A stretch of DNA of 15,022 nt. It comes from JBCCTX01 sp964468435. Lineage in GTDB: Bacteria; Bacteroidota; Bacteroidia; J057. The translations under genes and the position numbers were made by a program. The notes beneath the pieces were generated by a model. It was not told the DNA's origin, did no database searches, and saw only the letters and a list, made by a program, of their open reading frames with translations. The DNA lies in contig CAYXVE010000086.1 of NCBI GenBank assembly GCA_964468435.1, positions 1-15,022 on the forward strand, in the 5' to 3' direction. Positions 8,219-14,932 of this stretch are shown here, one piece after another. Each line of letters starts with the position of its first letter. Position 1 is the first letter of the stretch.

Positions 8219-8776
8219 ATGGATATAAAGATCATTCATAGGAAACTGAGTGTTGATGAATACCATAAAATGGTAGAAGCTGGAATTTTACATGAAGATG
8301 ACCGGGTAGAGTTAATTAATGGCCAGATTGTTGAAATGAGTCCAATTGGGAGTAGACATATTGCATGTGTTAATAAAACCACAAGCGTACTAACTAGACT
8401 TTTGGATGATACTGTGATCGTAAGTGTCCAAAATCCTGTTCGTATTTCTGCTTTCTCTGAACCTGAGCCTGATTTTTCGTTGTTAAAGTACAGGGAAGAT
8501 TTTTATGCAAATAATACCCCTGAGCCTGAAGATATTTTGTGGTTAATTGAAGTTGCTGATTCTTCTTGGGAATATGACACGGAGATTAAGCTGCCATTGT
8601 ATGCTCAGGCAGGTATTAGAGAAGTCTGGATTATAGACCTGAATCGCAATGAGATTAGCGTACATCAAAAACCCGTAGATGATATTTATTCACTAAGATC
8701 TATATATCGCCCTGGGGAGCAAGTAATTCTACCTTCTCAACAGATTTTGCTTGAGGTTGGTCAGTTGCTATTGTAA
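8219..8776 (+). CDS. Uma2-family (DUF820) PD-(D/E)xK nuclease-fold protein
   Basis: This 185-residue cytoplasmic protein of the Uma2/DUF820 family has the restriction-endonuclease-like fold. The expected core is visible: Glu31 in RVELINGQIVEMSP, Asp85 in EPEPDFSLLK, Glu111 in WLIEVADSSWEYD and Lys124 in EIKLPLYAQAGIREVWIIDL. Together these form a PD-(D/E)xK-type metal site. Family members are abundant in cyanobacteria and scattered in Bacteroidota, often as mobile accessory genes; their cellular role is unclear, and the endonuclease name rests on the fold. The frame is open from 8177, but that start overlaps the palindrome and adds a basic, cysteine-containing tail not seen in the family, so ATG 8219 is preferred. 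The gene is monocistronic and ends 11 bp before the stop of the converging oxidoreductase pseudogene. Confidence 0.88.
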   Translation: MDIKIIHRKLSVDEYHKMVEAGILHEDDRVELINGQIVEMSPIGSRHIACVNKTTSVLTRLLDDTVIVSVQNPVRISAFSEPEPDFSLLKYREDFYANNTPEPEDILWLIEVADSSWEYDTEIKLPLYAQAGIREVWIIDLNRNEISVHQKPVDDIYSLRSIYRPGEQVILPSQQILLEVGQLLL

Positions 8777-8787
8777 CTCACCTGTTA

Positions 8788-10303
8788 TTACTTAAGTGGA
8801 TGTATCTGTATAGGTACGGATTTGGATACAGGTGTATTGCTTTTTTCTGTAGTTACGTGAAGGGGGATTAATGGATTGGCTTCGGGAAAATAAGTTGCTA
8901 CACACCTGGTGGGAATATCATAGGGTACGACCAGAAATTTCCTTGCCCATCTTGTTTCACCATTATATTCACTACTGAGGTCAACTTCTTCCTGGGTAGA
9001 TAATCCAGCCTTTTCCATGTCTTTGGGATTCATCATGATGATCCGCCTTTCGTTGTGGATACCGCGATAGCGATCATTGAGTCCGTAGATTGTCGTATTG
9101 AACTGATCATGACTCCGGATGGTCATCATCAGGTATTCATGTTCTCCTAATGAATTAATGGGAACTTCATTGATTGTAAGCATGGCTTTCAAAGATGAAG
9201 TCTCAAAGACCCCTTCCCTGGCGCCGTTAGGCAGGTAGAAACCGTTAGGTTGACGGACTCTTTGATTGTAATCGTTGCAGCCTGGTATAACCCTGGGGAT
9301 GTAATCCCGGATGTGATCATAATTACGCACGAGGTGTTGCCAATTAATAAGAGATTTCTGCCCTAGCGTAGCCTGGGCAATACCAGCAACAATGGCAGGT
9401 TCGCTTGATCCTGACCTAAAGGTAGATATCTGCAAATTCTGTGGTCTTACCCATAACATCCACAGGATTCTGTGGATCGCGGAAAGCCTGCAAGCCTGCT
9501 TCTTTAAGTGGATTGATCGCTACGATTTTTGCCCCCCTCTGCTTGGCTCTTTTCAGTGCCGACATCATTCGTGGATGATTGGTACCTGGATTTTGCCCGG
9601 ATATCACGATAACCTCAGCTTGATCAAAATCTTCCAGTTTAACCGACCCCTTACCAATACCGAGCGTTTCTGAGAGGGCAACTCCACTGCTTTCATGGCA
9701 CATATTGGAGCAGTCGGGCAGGTTATTGGTTCCGTACATACGTACGAAGAGTTGCAGCATGAATGCTGCTTCATTGCTGGTTCTGCCAGAGGTGTAAAAA
9801 ATTGCTTCATTACTTGAAGTAAGGGTGTTTAACCTCCTGGCAATCAGATCAAAAGCATCATCCCATTCAATGGGTTCATAATGTGATTTACCTCTGTGTA
9901 ATACCATTGGGTGGGTGATGCGGCCACTTTTACCCAGCTCAAAGTCAGATTTCATGGAAAGTTCTGACAACGAGTGTGTACTAAAAAATGAGGGAGTCGC
10001 CTGCCAGGTGGTAGCCTCTTCGGCAATCGCTTTCACTCCATTTTCACAGTATTCTGCAATGGATGAACGTCGATCCTCCGGATCGGGCCAGGCACAGCCC
10101 GGACAGTCAAAGCCATCACGTTGGTTGGCTTTCAGGAGCGTGGGGATAGCTTTGATAAGCCCCATTTCCCGTGCAGCGTGTTTCATCGCTGCATAAACAG
10201 ATCCTATCCCCGCGGCTACCTTTTTGGGGGCTTTCAGCACCAGACCTGTTAGTTTTTCTGGTGAATAGATATACAATTTTTTTTCACGATCCGGGGTTTG
10301 CAT
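8788..10303 (-). pseudogene. Broken molybdopterin oxidoreductase of the FdhF/YdeP type
   Basis: Intact relatives are about 760-residue molybdenum-cofactor enzymes of the formate dehydrogenase alpha/YdeP group. The N-terminal part (10303 down to 9419, about 295 codons) has the CPGC cysteine pair, the SGRTSNEAAFMLQL stretch, NMCHESSG with the presumed Mo-ligand Cys, and GQNPGTNHPRM. It ends at TTEFADIYL with TAG at 9416-9418, where relatives have Gln in LQVRIGG. The frame reads on as VRI, then coding similarity jumps to a different frame: SEPAIVAGIAQATLG down to the normal C-terminal end at 8788, including RSHDQFNTTIYGLNDRYRG. The central part, roughly 250 residues that bind the cofactor, is gone. 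The join lies near 9403-9410. The ATG at 10303 overlaps the end of fdhD by 20 bases, as in a former operon. A functional split product is very unlikely. Confidence 0.88.
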
Positions 10304-11141
10304 AGCTATGTTGATTAAGGATGATCCTTTCCCCTCCACAATACACATTCAGCCGTGATGACTTCAAAAATCCTATCAGGGTCATATTGAAAGTTGTTGC
10401 CAGGTCAACAGCCAGACTGGATGGCGCTCCCATGGCAGCCATGATGGGGATTCCTGCTGAAGCGGATTTTTGAACCAGCTCAAAACTGGCCCTGCTACTC
10501 ACCATGAGTATATGTTCCGAAAGTGGTATGTCATCTTGTGTAATAGCAGCTCCCAATAATTTATCCAGGGCATTGTGCCTGCCAATATCTTCCCTCACCA
10601 TGAGTAAATGACCGGTCTTCTCAAACAATGCTGCTACATGAATACCACCTGTATAATTAAATGCATACTGATGAGCTAGTAATTGTTCTGGAAGCTGATG
10701 CAATATGGAGGATGAAATTTGTAGGGTATTATCCTGAATAGGAAAACCATGTATGTTTTTGATGGATTCGATAGAAGTCTTACCGCATACTCCACAACCA
10801 GCGTGGGTATAAAAATTTCGTTGAAATGCAGTCATATCAAAATCACAGTTCCTGGAGAGATGAACCCGGAGAGTATTGTGGGGATAATCTGAATGGAGAC
10901 AATGTTTTATGTATTCGACATCACTTGTATCTTTGATTATTCCTTCTGCGTACATAAAACCCAGTGCCATTTCTTCATCTTTACCGGGTGTACGCATGGT
11001 AATGATCAGTGTTTTTTCCTTCCAGGTATATCCATTCCAGTATGTCAGAATGATCTCCAGGGGTTCTTCTACAGCCAACAGATCGTCAGTAGTAACGACT
11101 TTATCTGTTGTAAATCGTTTGATTTGAAAGGATTTGACCAT
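10284..11141 (-). CDS. fdhD: FdhD, sulfur carrier for formate dehydrogenase-type molybdoenzymes
   Basis: This 285-residue cytoplasmic protein takes sulfur from a cysteine desulfurase such as IscS and sulfurates the Mo-bis-guanine-dinucleotide cofactor of formate dehydrogenase-type enzymes. The length is normal for the family. The conserved parts are all present: GFMYAEGII (61-69), the essential Cys pair in AGCGVCGKTSIES (C116, C119), MVREDIGRHNALDK (181-194) and SSRASFELVQKSASAGIPI followed by GAPSSLAVDLA. The C-terminus GFLKSSRLNVYCGGERI is also typical. The start at 11141 gives the usual N-terminus. It heads a minus-strand pair with the broken oxidoreductase, whose start it overlaps, so its evident client is dead here; another client elsewhere in the genome would explain why this frame stays open. 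It diverges from the rraA-like gene over 117 bp, where I saw no clear TAnnTTTG element. Confidence 0.93.
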   Translation of the reverse strand: MVKSFQIKRFTTDKVVTTDDLLAVEEPLEIILTYWNGYTWKEKTLIITMRTPGKDEEMALGFMYAEGIIKDTSDVEYIKHCLHSDYPHNTLRVHLSRNCDFDMTAFQRNFYTHAGCGVCGKTSIESIKNIHGFPIQDNTLQISSSILHQLPEQLLAHQYAFNYTGGIHVAALFEKTGHLLMVREDIGRHNALDKLLGAAITQDDIPLSEHILMVSSRASFELVQKSASAGIPIMAAMGAPSSLAVDLATTFNMTLIGFLKSSRLNVYCGGERIILNQHSYANPGS

Positions 11142-11258
11142 GTTTATGTCTTATAACCAGAAGATACGTAAATTGATAAGAATATGGTAATCTTCAGCAG
11201 AAATGCTATATATAACGCTAAGGAAAAACAGAAATATATAACACTAAATGAACGGATG

Positions 11259-12044
11259 ATGAAAAAACTATTACTATTCGGAATGATTGCTTTAACTGGT
11301 CATCTGATAGCCCAGGATATGGGATTGAGTGATGATGAAATCCTGAAATTGTATGAGGGATTGCGTGTTGCTGACGTTTCAGATGGAATGGATATGGTAG
11401 GGTTGCTGGATGCAGGTCTGATGGATCCTCAGATCACCTCTTTATGGAAAGATCTGGATGATTTTAGTCATCAGTTTGCAGGAATTGCCCTTACCGTGAG
11501 ATATGTGCCAACCAACCGGCCGTACACAGATTGGGTAAAGGCTGATGAATACACGAAATGGAGAGATCAATGGTATGCAGAGATTTCTGGAGAACCCTTT
11601 ATTGACAGTATTAAGCCAGGTTCTGTGATCGTTATTGACAATCAAGGGGATGGAGATACCGGTTCGGTCGGTTCTAACAATTCGATGATATGGACCCGTG
11701 AAGGGGCAGTAGCCATTGTTGCCTCAGGTGGTGTGAGGGATACGGATGAGATTATTAAGCAAAAGATTCCGGCTTATTTTGATTTTACTAAGCGTGGAAG
11801 AGGAATACGACCTGGCAGAAACGAACTGGAGTCAATCAATGAACCCGTTGTGGTAGGAGGGGTATTGATACGACCTGGAGATGTAATCGTAGGGGATGGT
11901 GATGGTGTTATTGTCGTTCCGAGAGAAAAAGCAGAGGATGTGGCTCTGGCTGCGAGAAATGAACTGGAACTGGATAAGGCTGCAAGAAGAAGGTTATATA
12001 TGGAATTAGGGATACCCCTGGATCAGACCGTTGAGGAGAACTAA
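11259..12044 (+). CDS. Exported RraA-fold aldolase-like protein
   Basis: This 261-residue protein belongs to the RraA/4-hydroxy-4-methyl-2-oxoglutarate aldolase superfamily. Family hallmarks are LRVADVSDGMD (35-45), the active-site Arg-Asp in VASGGVRDTDEI (R160, D161) and the late loop RPGDVIVGDGDGVIVVPRE (205-223). Classical members are cytoplasmic aldolases/decarboxylases or RNase E inhibitors of about 160-230 residues. This one starts MKKLLLFGMIALTGHLIAQ, a convincing signal peptide, so it should work in the periplasm. There is also an insertion with several aromatic residues (about 88-113: PYTDW, KWRDQWY). The frame is open from 11184, but only ATG 11259 (or the ATG just before it at 11256) puts the signal peptide at the N-terminus. 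It is monocistronic and followed by a hairpin at 12048-12087. The superfamily is firm; the substrate is unknown. Confidence 0.87.
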   Translation: MKKLLLFGMIALTGHLIAQDMGLSDDEILKLYEGLRVADVSDGMDMVGLLDAGLMDPQITSLWKDLDDFSHQFAGIALTVRYVPTNRPYTDWVKADEYTKWRDQWYAEISGEPFIDSIKPGSVIVIDNQGDGDTGSVGSNNSMIWTREGAVAIVASGGVRDTDEIIKQKIPAYFDFTKRGRGIRPGRNELESINEPVVVGGVLIRPGDVIVGDGDGVIVVPREKAEDVALAARNELELDKAARRRLYMELGIPLDQTVEEN

Positions 12045-12047
12045 TCA

Positions 12048-12087
12048 TCAATAAGAAGAAGTTTCACAATTGACTTCCTCTTATTGA
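12048..12087. terminator. Hairpin after the exported RraA-like gene
   Basis: A 15-base arm starting TCAATAAGAAG (12048-12062) pairs with one ending CTCTTATTGA (12073-12087) around a 10-base loop, with a single imperfect position. It begins 4 bases after the stop codon. No T-run follows, so termination strength is uncertain; the imperfect pair becomes a G-U wobble in the minus-strand RNA. Confidence 0.45.
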
Positions 12088-12356
12088 ATGATTTCAGATA
12101 AATGGGTTAGCAACACTCCCCTGATGGCGCTCGTTTGCAACGGGAGCCGTCTCACCTTAAAATAAGTGGTACAACTTATTCAGGCATACCTGAGCACAGC
12201 CCGTTGATCACGTGATGAATACTACTTTACCCCCCAAATTCCTTCATACGGAATTTTGCCCCCCTTGACCCCATCCGCATGCCTGTTAAGGGGGGCTGCC
12301 GGAAGGCTGGGGAGTTCACACGCTACTATGTACTACCCCTAATATGGCCGCAGTAC
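12088..12356. repeat. Gene-free stretch packed with inverted repeats between convergent genes
   Basis: I see no coding signal here. Five dyads follow each other. The first is an imperfect hairpin of 10-bp arms at 12126-12148 (GGCGCTCGTT / AACGGGAGCC). The second is AATAAGT / ACTTATT at 12161-12180. The third is the perfect palindrome ATCACGTGAT at 12207-12216. The fourth is AAATTCC / GGAATTT at 12236-12256. The fifth is a strong 12-bp stem at 12258-12269 with 12285-12296, C-rich on the left arm, G-rich on the right, with one G-T position. The last could terminate the converging minus-strand metalloprotease transcript or belong to a dispersed intergenic repeat. A REP/MITE-like relic is plausible but unproven. 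Confidence 0.5.
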
Positions 12357-13547
12357 TTAAAAACGCTGAATATGATGATAGCTCCGGGTATTATTCTGAA
12401 AATAGATCTCGAGTATATACAGTCCTTTGGATAGGGAGGTGGAAATGCTGTATGTGTGGATACTGGGTTGACTGCTTATATGACCACTTTCTGTATAATG
12501 ACCCAGTATATCATAAATGATCCATTTGCCAGGAGCGTTTCCAGGATCCCATGAGATCGTAATCTGATCGATAAAGGGGTTGGGGTATACAGTAAGTGTA
12601 TTACGAGGCGAAAGGGTAGGAGCATGGGTAAGTTTTTGATCATGAGTAGGTTTTTCTGAGACCACCAAAGATTTTCTTCTGGGGCTTGTTTCCAGCACCT
12701 GGCGCATACGGCTTTTCTGACATTGGGTAAAAATATTCATACATGCATCATGGCTGTAGTCCATATAGTTTTCATACATGTCAAATGCAGCACAGGAGAT
12801 AGCACCTTCCGGGCAGCCAGTACTTGGAGCAGCTGCGTTGGGGGTATCTTCACAAAAATCATCAACTGTACAATCACCATCGCCCCAGATATGTCTGAGG
12901 CCCAGCCAGTGGCCTACTTCATGAGTTGTAGTTCGTCCCAGGTCATAGGGTGCAAACAACTCGGGAAAGTTGCCTTTCTCACTGCTGCCAAAGTATTTAT
13001 ATCCCACAACAATTCCATCTGTCAGGGCTGTGCCTTCATTTTCATCCAATCCCTCCAGTCCCGAGTCATCCGGAAATTGTGTATAACCCAGTAAATTTCT
13101 GGAGATAAATCCTCCGAAGTTTACGGTCCAGATATTAAAATAGCGTTCCGGATCCCAGATGGTGATGGGTTTCAGTTGCCGGTCAATGGGATTGCGTACA
13201 GCACCTTTGGGCCAGACAGCTCTGTCCCCCTCCACCCGGTCAACGCCAGGTTCGGATAGAACCTTCCCCTCTGGATCGTATGCTGCGAGGAAAAACTCGA
13301 TACGGGTATCTGCACCAGCAGGATTTTCATTGTACCCTCTGGTATCGCGTATCCTGCGAAAGTCCTCATTCAATACTTCTATCTGGGATTGGATCTGTTT
13401 GAGACTAATATTGGGTCCCACACCTACAGGTTCACCATTGTGTACAACATGAACCACAACCGGGATATAGTATACGTCTTCTGCGGGTTGAGCTTTTAGG
13501 GATGCAAGACTTGAAAGAAAAATATAAATCAATAGAAAAGGTTTCAT
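12357..13547 (-). CDS. Secreted M43 (pappalysin-like) zinc metalloprotease with T9SS sorting domain
   Basis: This 396-residue protein has a signal peptide (residues 1-20, ending LKAQ) and an M43 metzincin domain (about 25-290). The zinc motif HEVGHWLGLRH is at 209-219 (three His ligands and catalytic Glu210), with the Met-turn in ENYMDYSHDACM (Met262). Several Cys residues (226, 232, 245, 252, 269, 276) fit disulfides of the mature enzyme. A linker of about 30 residues leads to a C-terminal sorting domain (about 318-396) that opens with the diagnostic TVYPNPFIDQITI. This directs the protein through the type IX system across the outer membrane, where it is released or surface-anchored. Family members cut proteins such as gelatin or bacterial S-layers. 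The frame is open from 13577, but ATG 13547 places the signal peptide correctly. It is monocistronic and converges on the rraA-like gene. Confidence 0.93.
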   Translation of the reverse strand: MKPFLLIYIFLSSLASLKAQPAEDVYYIPVVVHVVHNGEPVGVGPNISLKQIQSQIEVLNEDFRRIRDTRGYNENPAGADTRIEFFLAAYDPEGKVLSEPGVDRVEGDRAVWPKGAVRNPIDRQLKPITIWDPERYFNIWTVNFGGFISRNLLGYTQFPDDSGLEGLDENEGTALTDGIVVGYKYFGSSEKGNFPELFAPYDLGRTTTHEVGHWLGLRHIWGDGDCTVDDFCEDTPNAAAPSTGCPEGAISCAAFDMYENYMDYSHDACMNIFTQCQKSRMRQVLETSPRRKSLVVSEKPTHDQKLTHAPTLSPRNTLTVYPNPFIDQITISWDPGNAPGKWIIYDILGHYTESGHISSQPSIHTYSISTSLSKGLYILEIYFQNNTRSYHHIQRF

Positions 13548-13636
13548 ACGTTTTTTTCTAAAAAACTCATGAAACATCCCGTAAGAAAAATTATTTCAAT
13601 CAACTTAGCTGGAGTTTCAACTAAATGGTCGTTGAG

Positions 13637-13644
13637 CAAAATTA
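13637..13644 (-). promoter_or_regulatory. Possible -7 promoter element of the metalloprotease gene
   Basis: On the minus strand this reads TAATTTTG, matching TAnnTTTG, 89 bases before the preferred start at 13547. No good TTG -33 element is present. Two GTTAAC palindromes (13657-13662 and 13666-13671, 9-bp period) sit where the -33 region would be and could be a regulator site. Confidence 0.28.
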
Positions 13645-13693
13645 TCGCAAAGCCTGGTTAACCCCGTTAACTTTAAGATAATAGGTGTATCAT

Positions 13694-13876
13694 TCATTCA
13701 TATGCGCTCACGGGTATCCAGATTTCTTCTTCTGAATCTGGGACATGATTTTGATATTTTTCTCCCATGATCGCCAAATGGGGCCTATCGTCTAGTTTAT
13801 AATCAGACTGAGGAAGCCATGTACCATAGATATATTTGTACGCTTCCTTTGCAGAATTGCAATTTTCCTGATAATA
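13694..13876 (-). pseudogene. C-terminal remnant of a GyrI-like / AraC effector-binding domain protein
   Basis: The minus-strand frame, open from 13876 to a TGA at 13694-13696, encodes about 60 residues including EAYKYIYGTWLPQSDYKL, then DDRPHLAIMGEKYQ and SEEEIWIPVSAYE. This is the characteristic end of the GyrI-like small-molecule-binding domain found alone or behind AraC-type DNA-binding domains: the YIYGTWLP core strand, the DDRP turn and the IWIP last strand. There is no start codon, and the N-terminal two thirds or more is missing; an in-frame TAA sits at 13877-13879. Similarity stops near 13855, where the plus-strand SGNH remnant begins, so the two relics are fused 5' to 5'. The family call is confident; whether an AraC domain was once attached cannot be told. 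Confidence 0.72.
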
Positions 13877-14221
13877 TTATGTTATGCCCAACAAACTGGA
13901 AGGCATTTCTTCATCCTTTCTGGACAATCCAACATGGTGGGTCTTCAGCCTGATGAATCATTTATACCTGTAGTTGTAGAAGAATTTGGAGCTGAAGCTG
14001 TAGCTGAGTCAGAATCCCGCTTTGACTGGATCAATACTGATGATCCCAACGATGGCATAAGTCGATCAGGTAAAGAAATAAAAAACGATTTGCATATGTC
14101 TACGGAGGGGTATGTAGGAATGGGTCAGCGATTTGCAGAAAAAGCTATTGTGCTGATTAAATTGCATGAAAACATAGTATCCTTACTATTTAGAGTTAAT
14201 CAGCTAAGTCATGCCGTTTGA
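13841..14221 (+). pseudogene. Remnant of a sialate O-acetylesterase-type SGNH hydrolase
   Basis: The plus-strand frame reads as a signal-peptide-like stretch (RFLCRIAIFLIILCYAQ, 13841-13891) followed at 13907 by FFILSGQSNMVG, the block I nucleophile-Ser motif of this esterase family. It ends with NDLHMSTEGYVGMGQRFAEK, which carries the block V Asp-x-x-His. Between the two blocks only about 75 residues remain (PDESFIPVVVEEFG, then VAESESRFDWINTDD), whereas relatives have some 100-150 more, including the blocks holding the oxyanion Gly and Asn. The deletion kept the frame. There is no ATG, GTG or TTG upstream of the block I codons, and the first ATG (13934) lies inside the motif. The 3' end runs 13 bases into the DUF2461 gene. 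Lost start and missing core make it non-functional. Confidence 0.75.
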
Positions 14222-14889
14222 CTTCCCATGCCCACTTCTACCTGTGCTGCTTTGTTTAGATACCTCCTGAAGGGTAGCATTTCCTGATATACTTTGATGA
14301 CCTTGTTGGGAAATGATTCGCTTAATACTTCCTCCTGAGCCACATCGTGGCTTACAGCAAAGTGCTTGAGCCTGAGCAGGTCAATGTGCTTATGGTCCTT
14401 GGAATAGCCTTTAGGGGAGGTCTTTAGGCGATCCTCCTGTGTCAACTGTTCAAACATTTTTTGGAACGAGGGTTTGCTGATGATTTCCTTGAGCCTGTCC
14501 CCATCATAGTCGATAGCAGCCCGTATCCGGTCCAGTACCTCCTTGGGGGGATGATAGAATCCTCCAGCAATGAATGCTTCGTGAATCCCGATATGGATAT
14601 AAAAGTCTGCACGGTATTTTCCCGTATCCAGGCTACCTCCAAAATGATCTTTATAAGTAGGTTTGTTGGGATGATAAAGCAAATTATTGTTGATGCGATT
14701 GATAGCAGACCTTCCTTCAGTAGGATTGTAATCCGGGTCCAACTCTACCAATCGGCTGTTCATCTCGTCCAGAAAGGCAATAAAACCATCTCTTATCCGC
14801 TCATACCGTTCCCTGTTTTCATCCATCCAGGCTTTGTGGTTATTTTCCTGTAAGTCCAATAGAAAGAGGAATAATTCTTCTTTGATCAT
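14209..14889 (-). CDS. DUF2461 domain-containing protein
   Basis: This 226-residue predicted cytoplasmic protein belongs to the DUF2461 (TIGR02453) family, which is widespread in Bacteroidota and of unknown biochemical function. The hallmarks are the N-terminal FLLDLQENNHKAWMDENRERYE (roughly residues 9-30), the central RSAINRINNNLLYHPNKPTY (60-79) and the IHIGIHEAFIAGGFYHPP-type strand in the middle. Length is normal for the family. Its start lies 43 bp after the stop of the MscS-type gene on the same strand, so the two may be co-transcribed. Its last codons overlap the tail of the SGNH remnant by 13 bases, suggesting that this end lies close to the edge of the degraded segment. No signal peptide or membrane helix is seen. 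Confidence 0.88.
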   Translation of the reverse strand: MIKEELFLFLLDLQENNHKAWMDENRERYERIRDGFIAFLDEMNSRLVELDPDYNPTEGRSAINRINNNLLYHPNKPTYKDHFGGSLDTGKYRADFYIHIGIHEAFIAGGFYHPPKEVLDRIRAAIDYDGDRLKEIISKPSFQKMFEQLTQEDRLKTSPKGYSKDHKHIDLLRLKHFAVSHDVAQEEVLSESFPNKVIKVYQEMLPFRRYLNKAAQVEVGMGSQTA

Positions 14890-14932
14890 ACTCTTGTAAC
14901 CTAAGGGATGAGAAAAAGGTTGTTTAAAAAAT

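Noticed and set aside
8014..8235. A 73-codon minus-strand frame between the 715-residue gene and the Uma2 gene
   Set aside because: It runs through the palindrome, the GATT-type iterations and the Uma2 start, with a low-complexity translation and no family motif; I treat it as chance.
10304..10348. An earlier ATG for the oxidoreductase pseudogene
   Set aside because: It lies deeper inside fdhD and adds 15 residues unlike relatives; the ATG at 10303 gives an MQTPDREKK start that fits better.
13831..13838. TATATTTG, a perfect TAnnTTTG match before the SGNH remnant
   Set aside because: It lies inside the conserved YKYIYG codons of the GyrI-like remnant on the other strand, so it is explained by coding sequence and is probably accidental.
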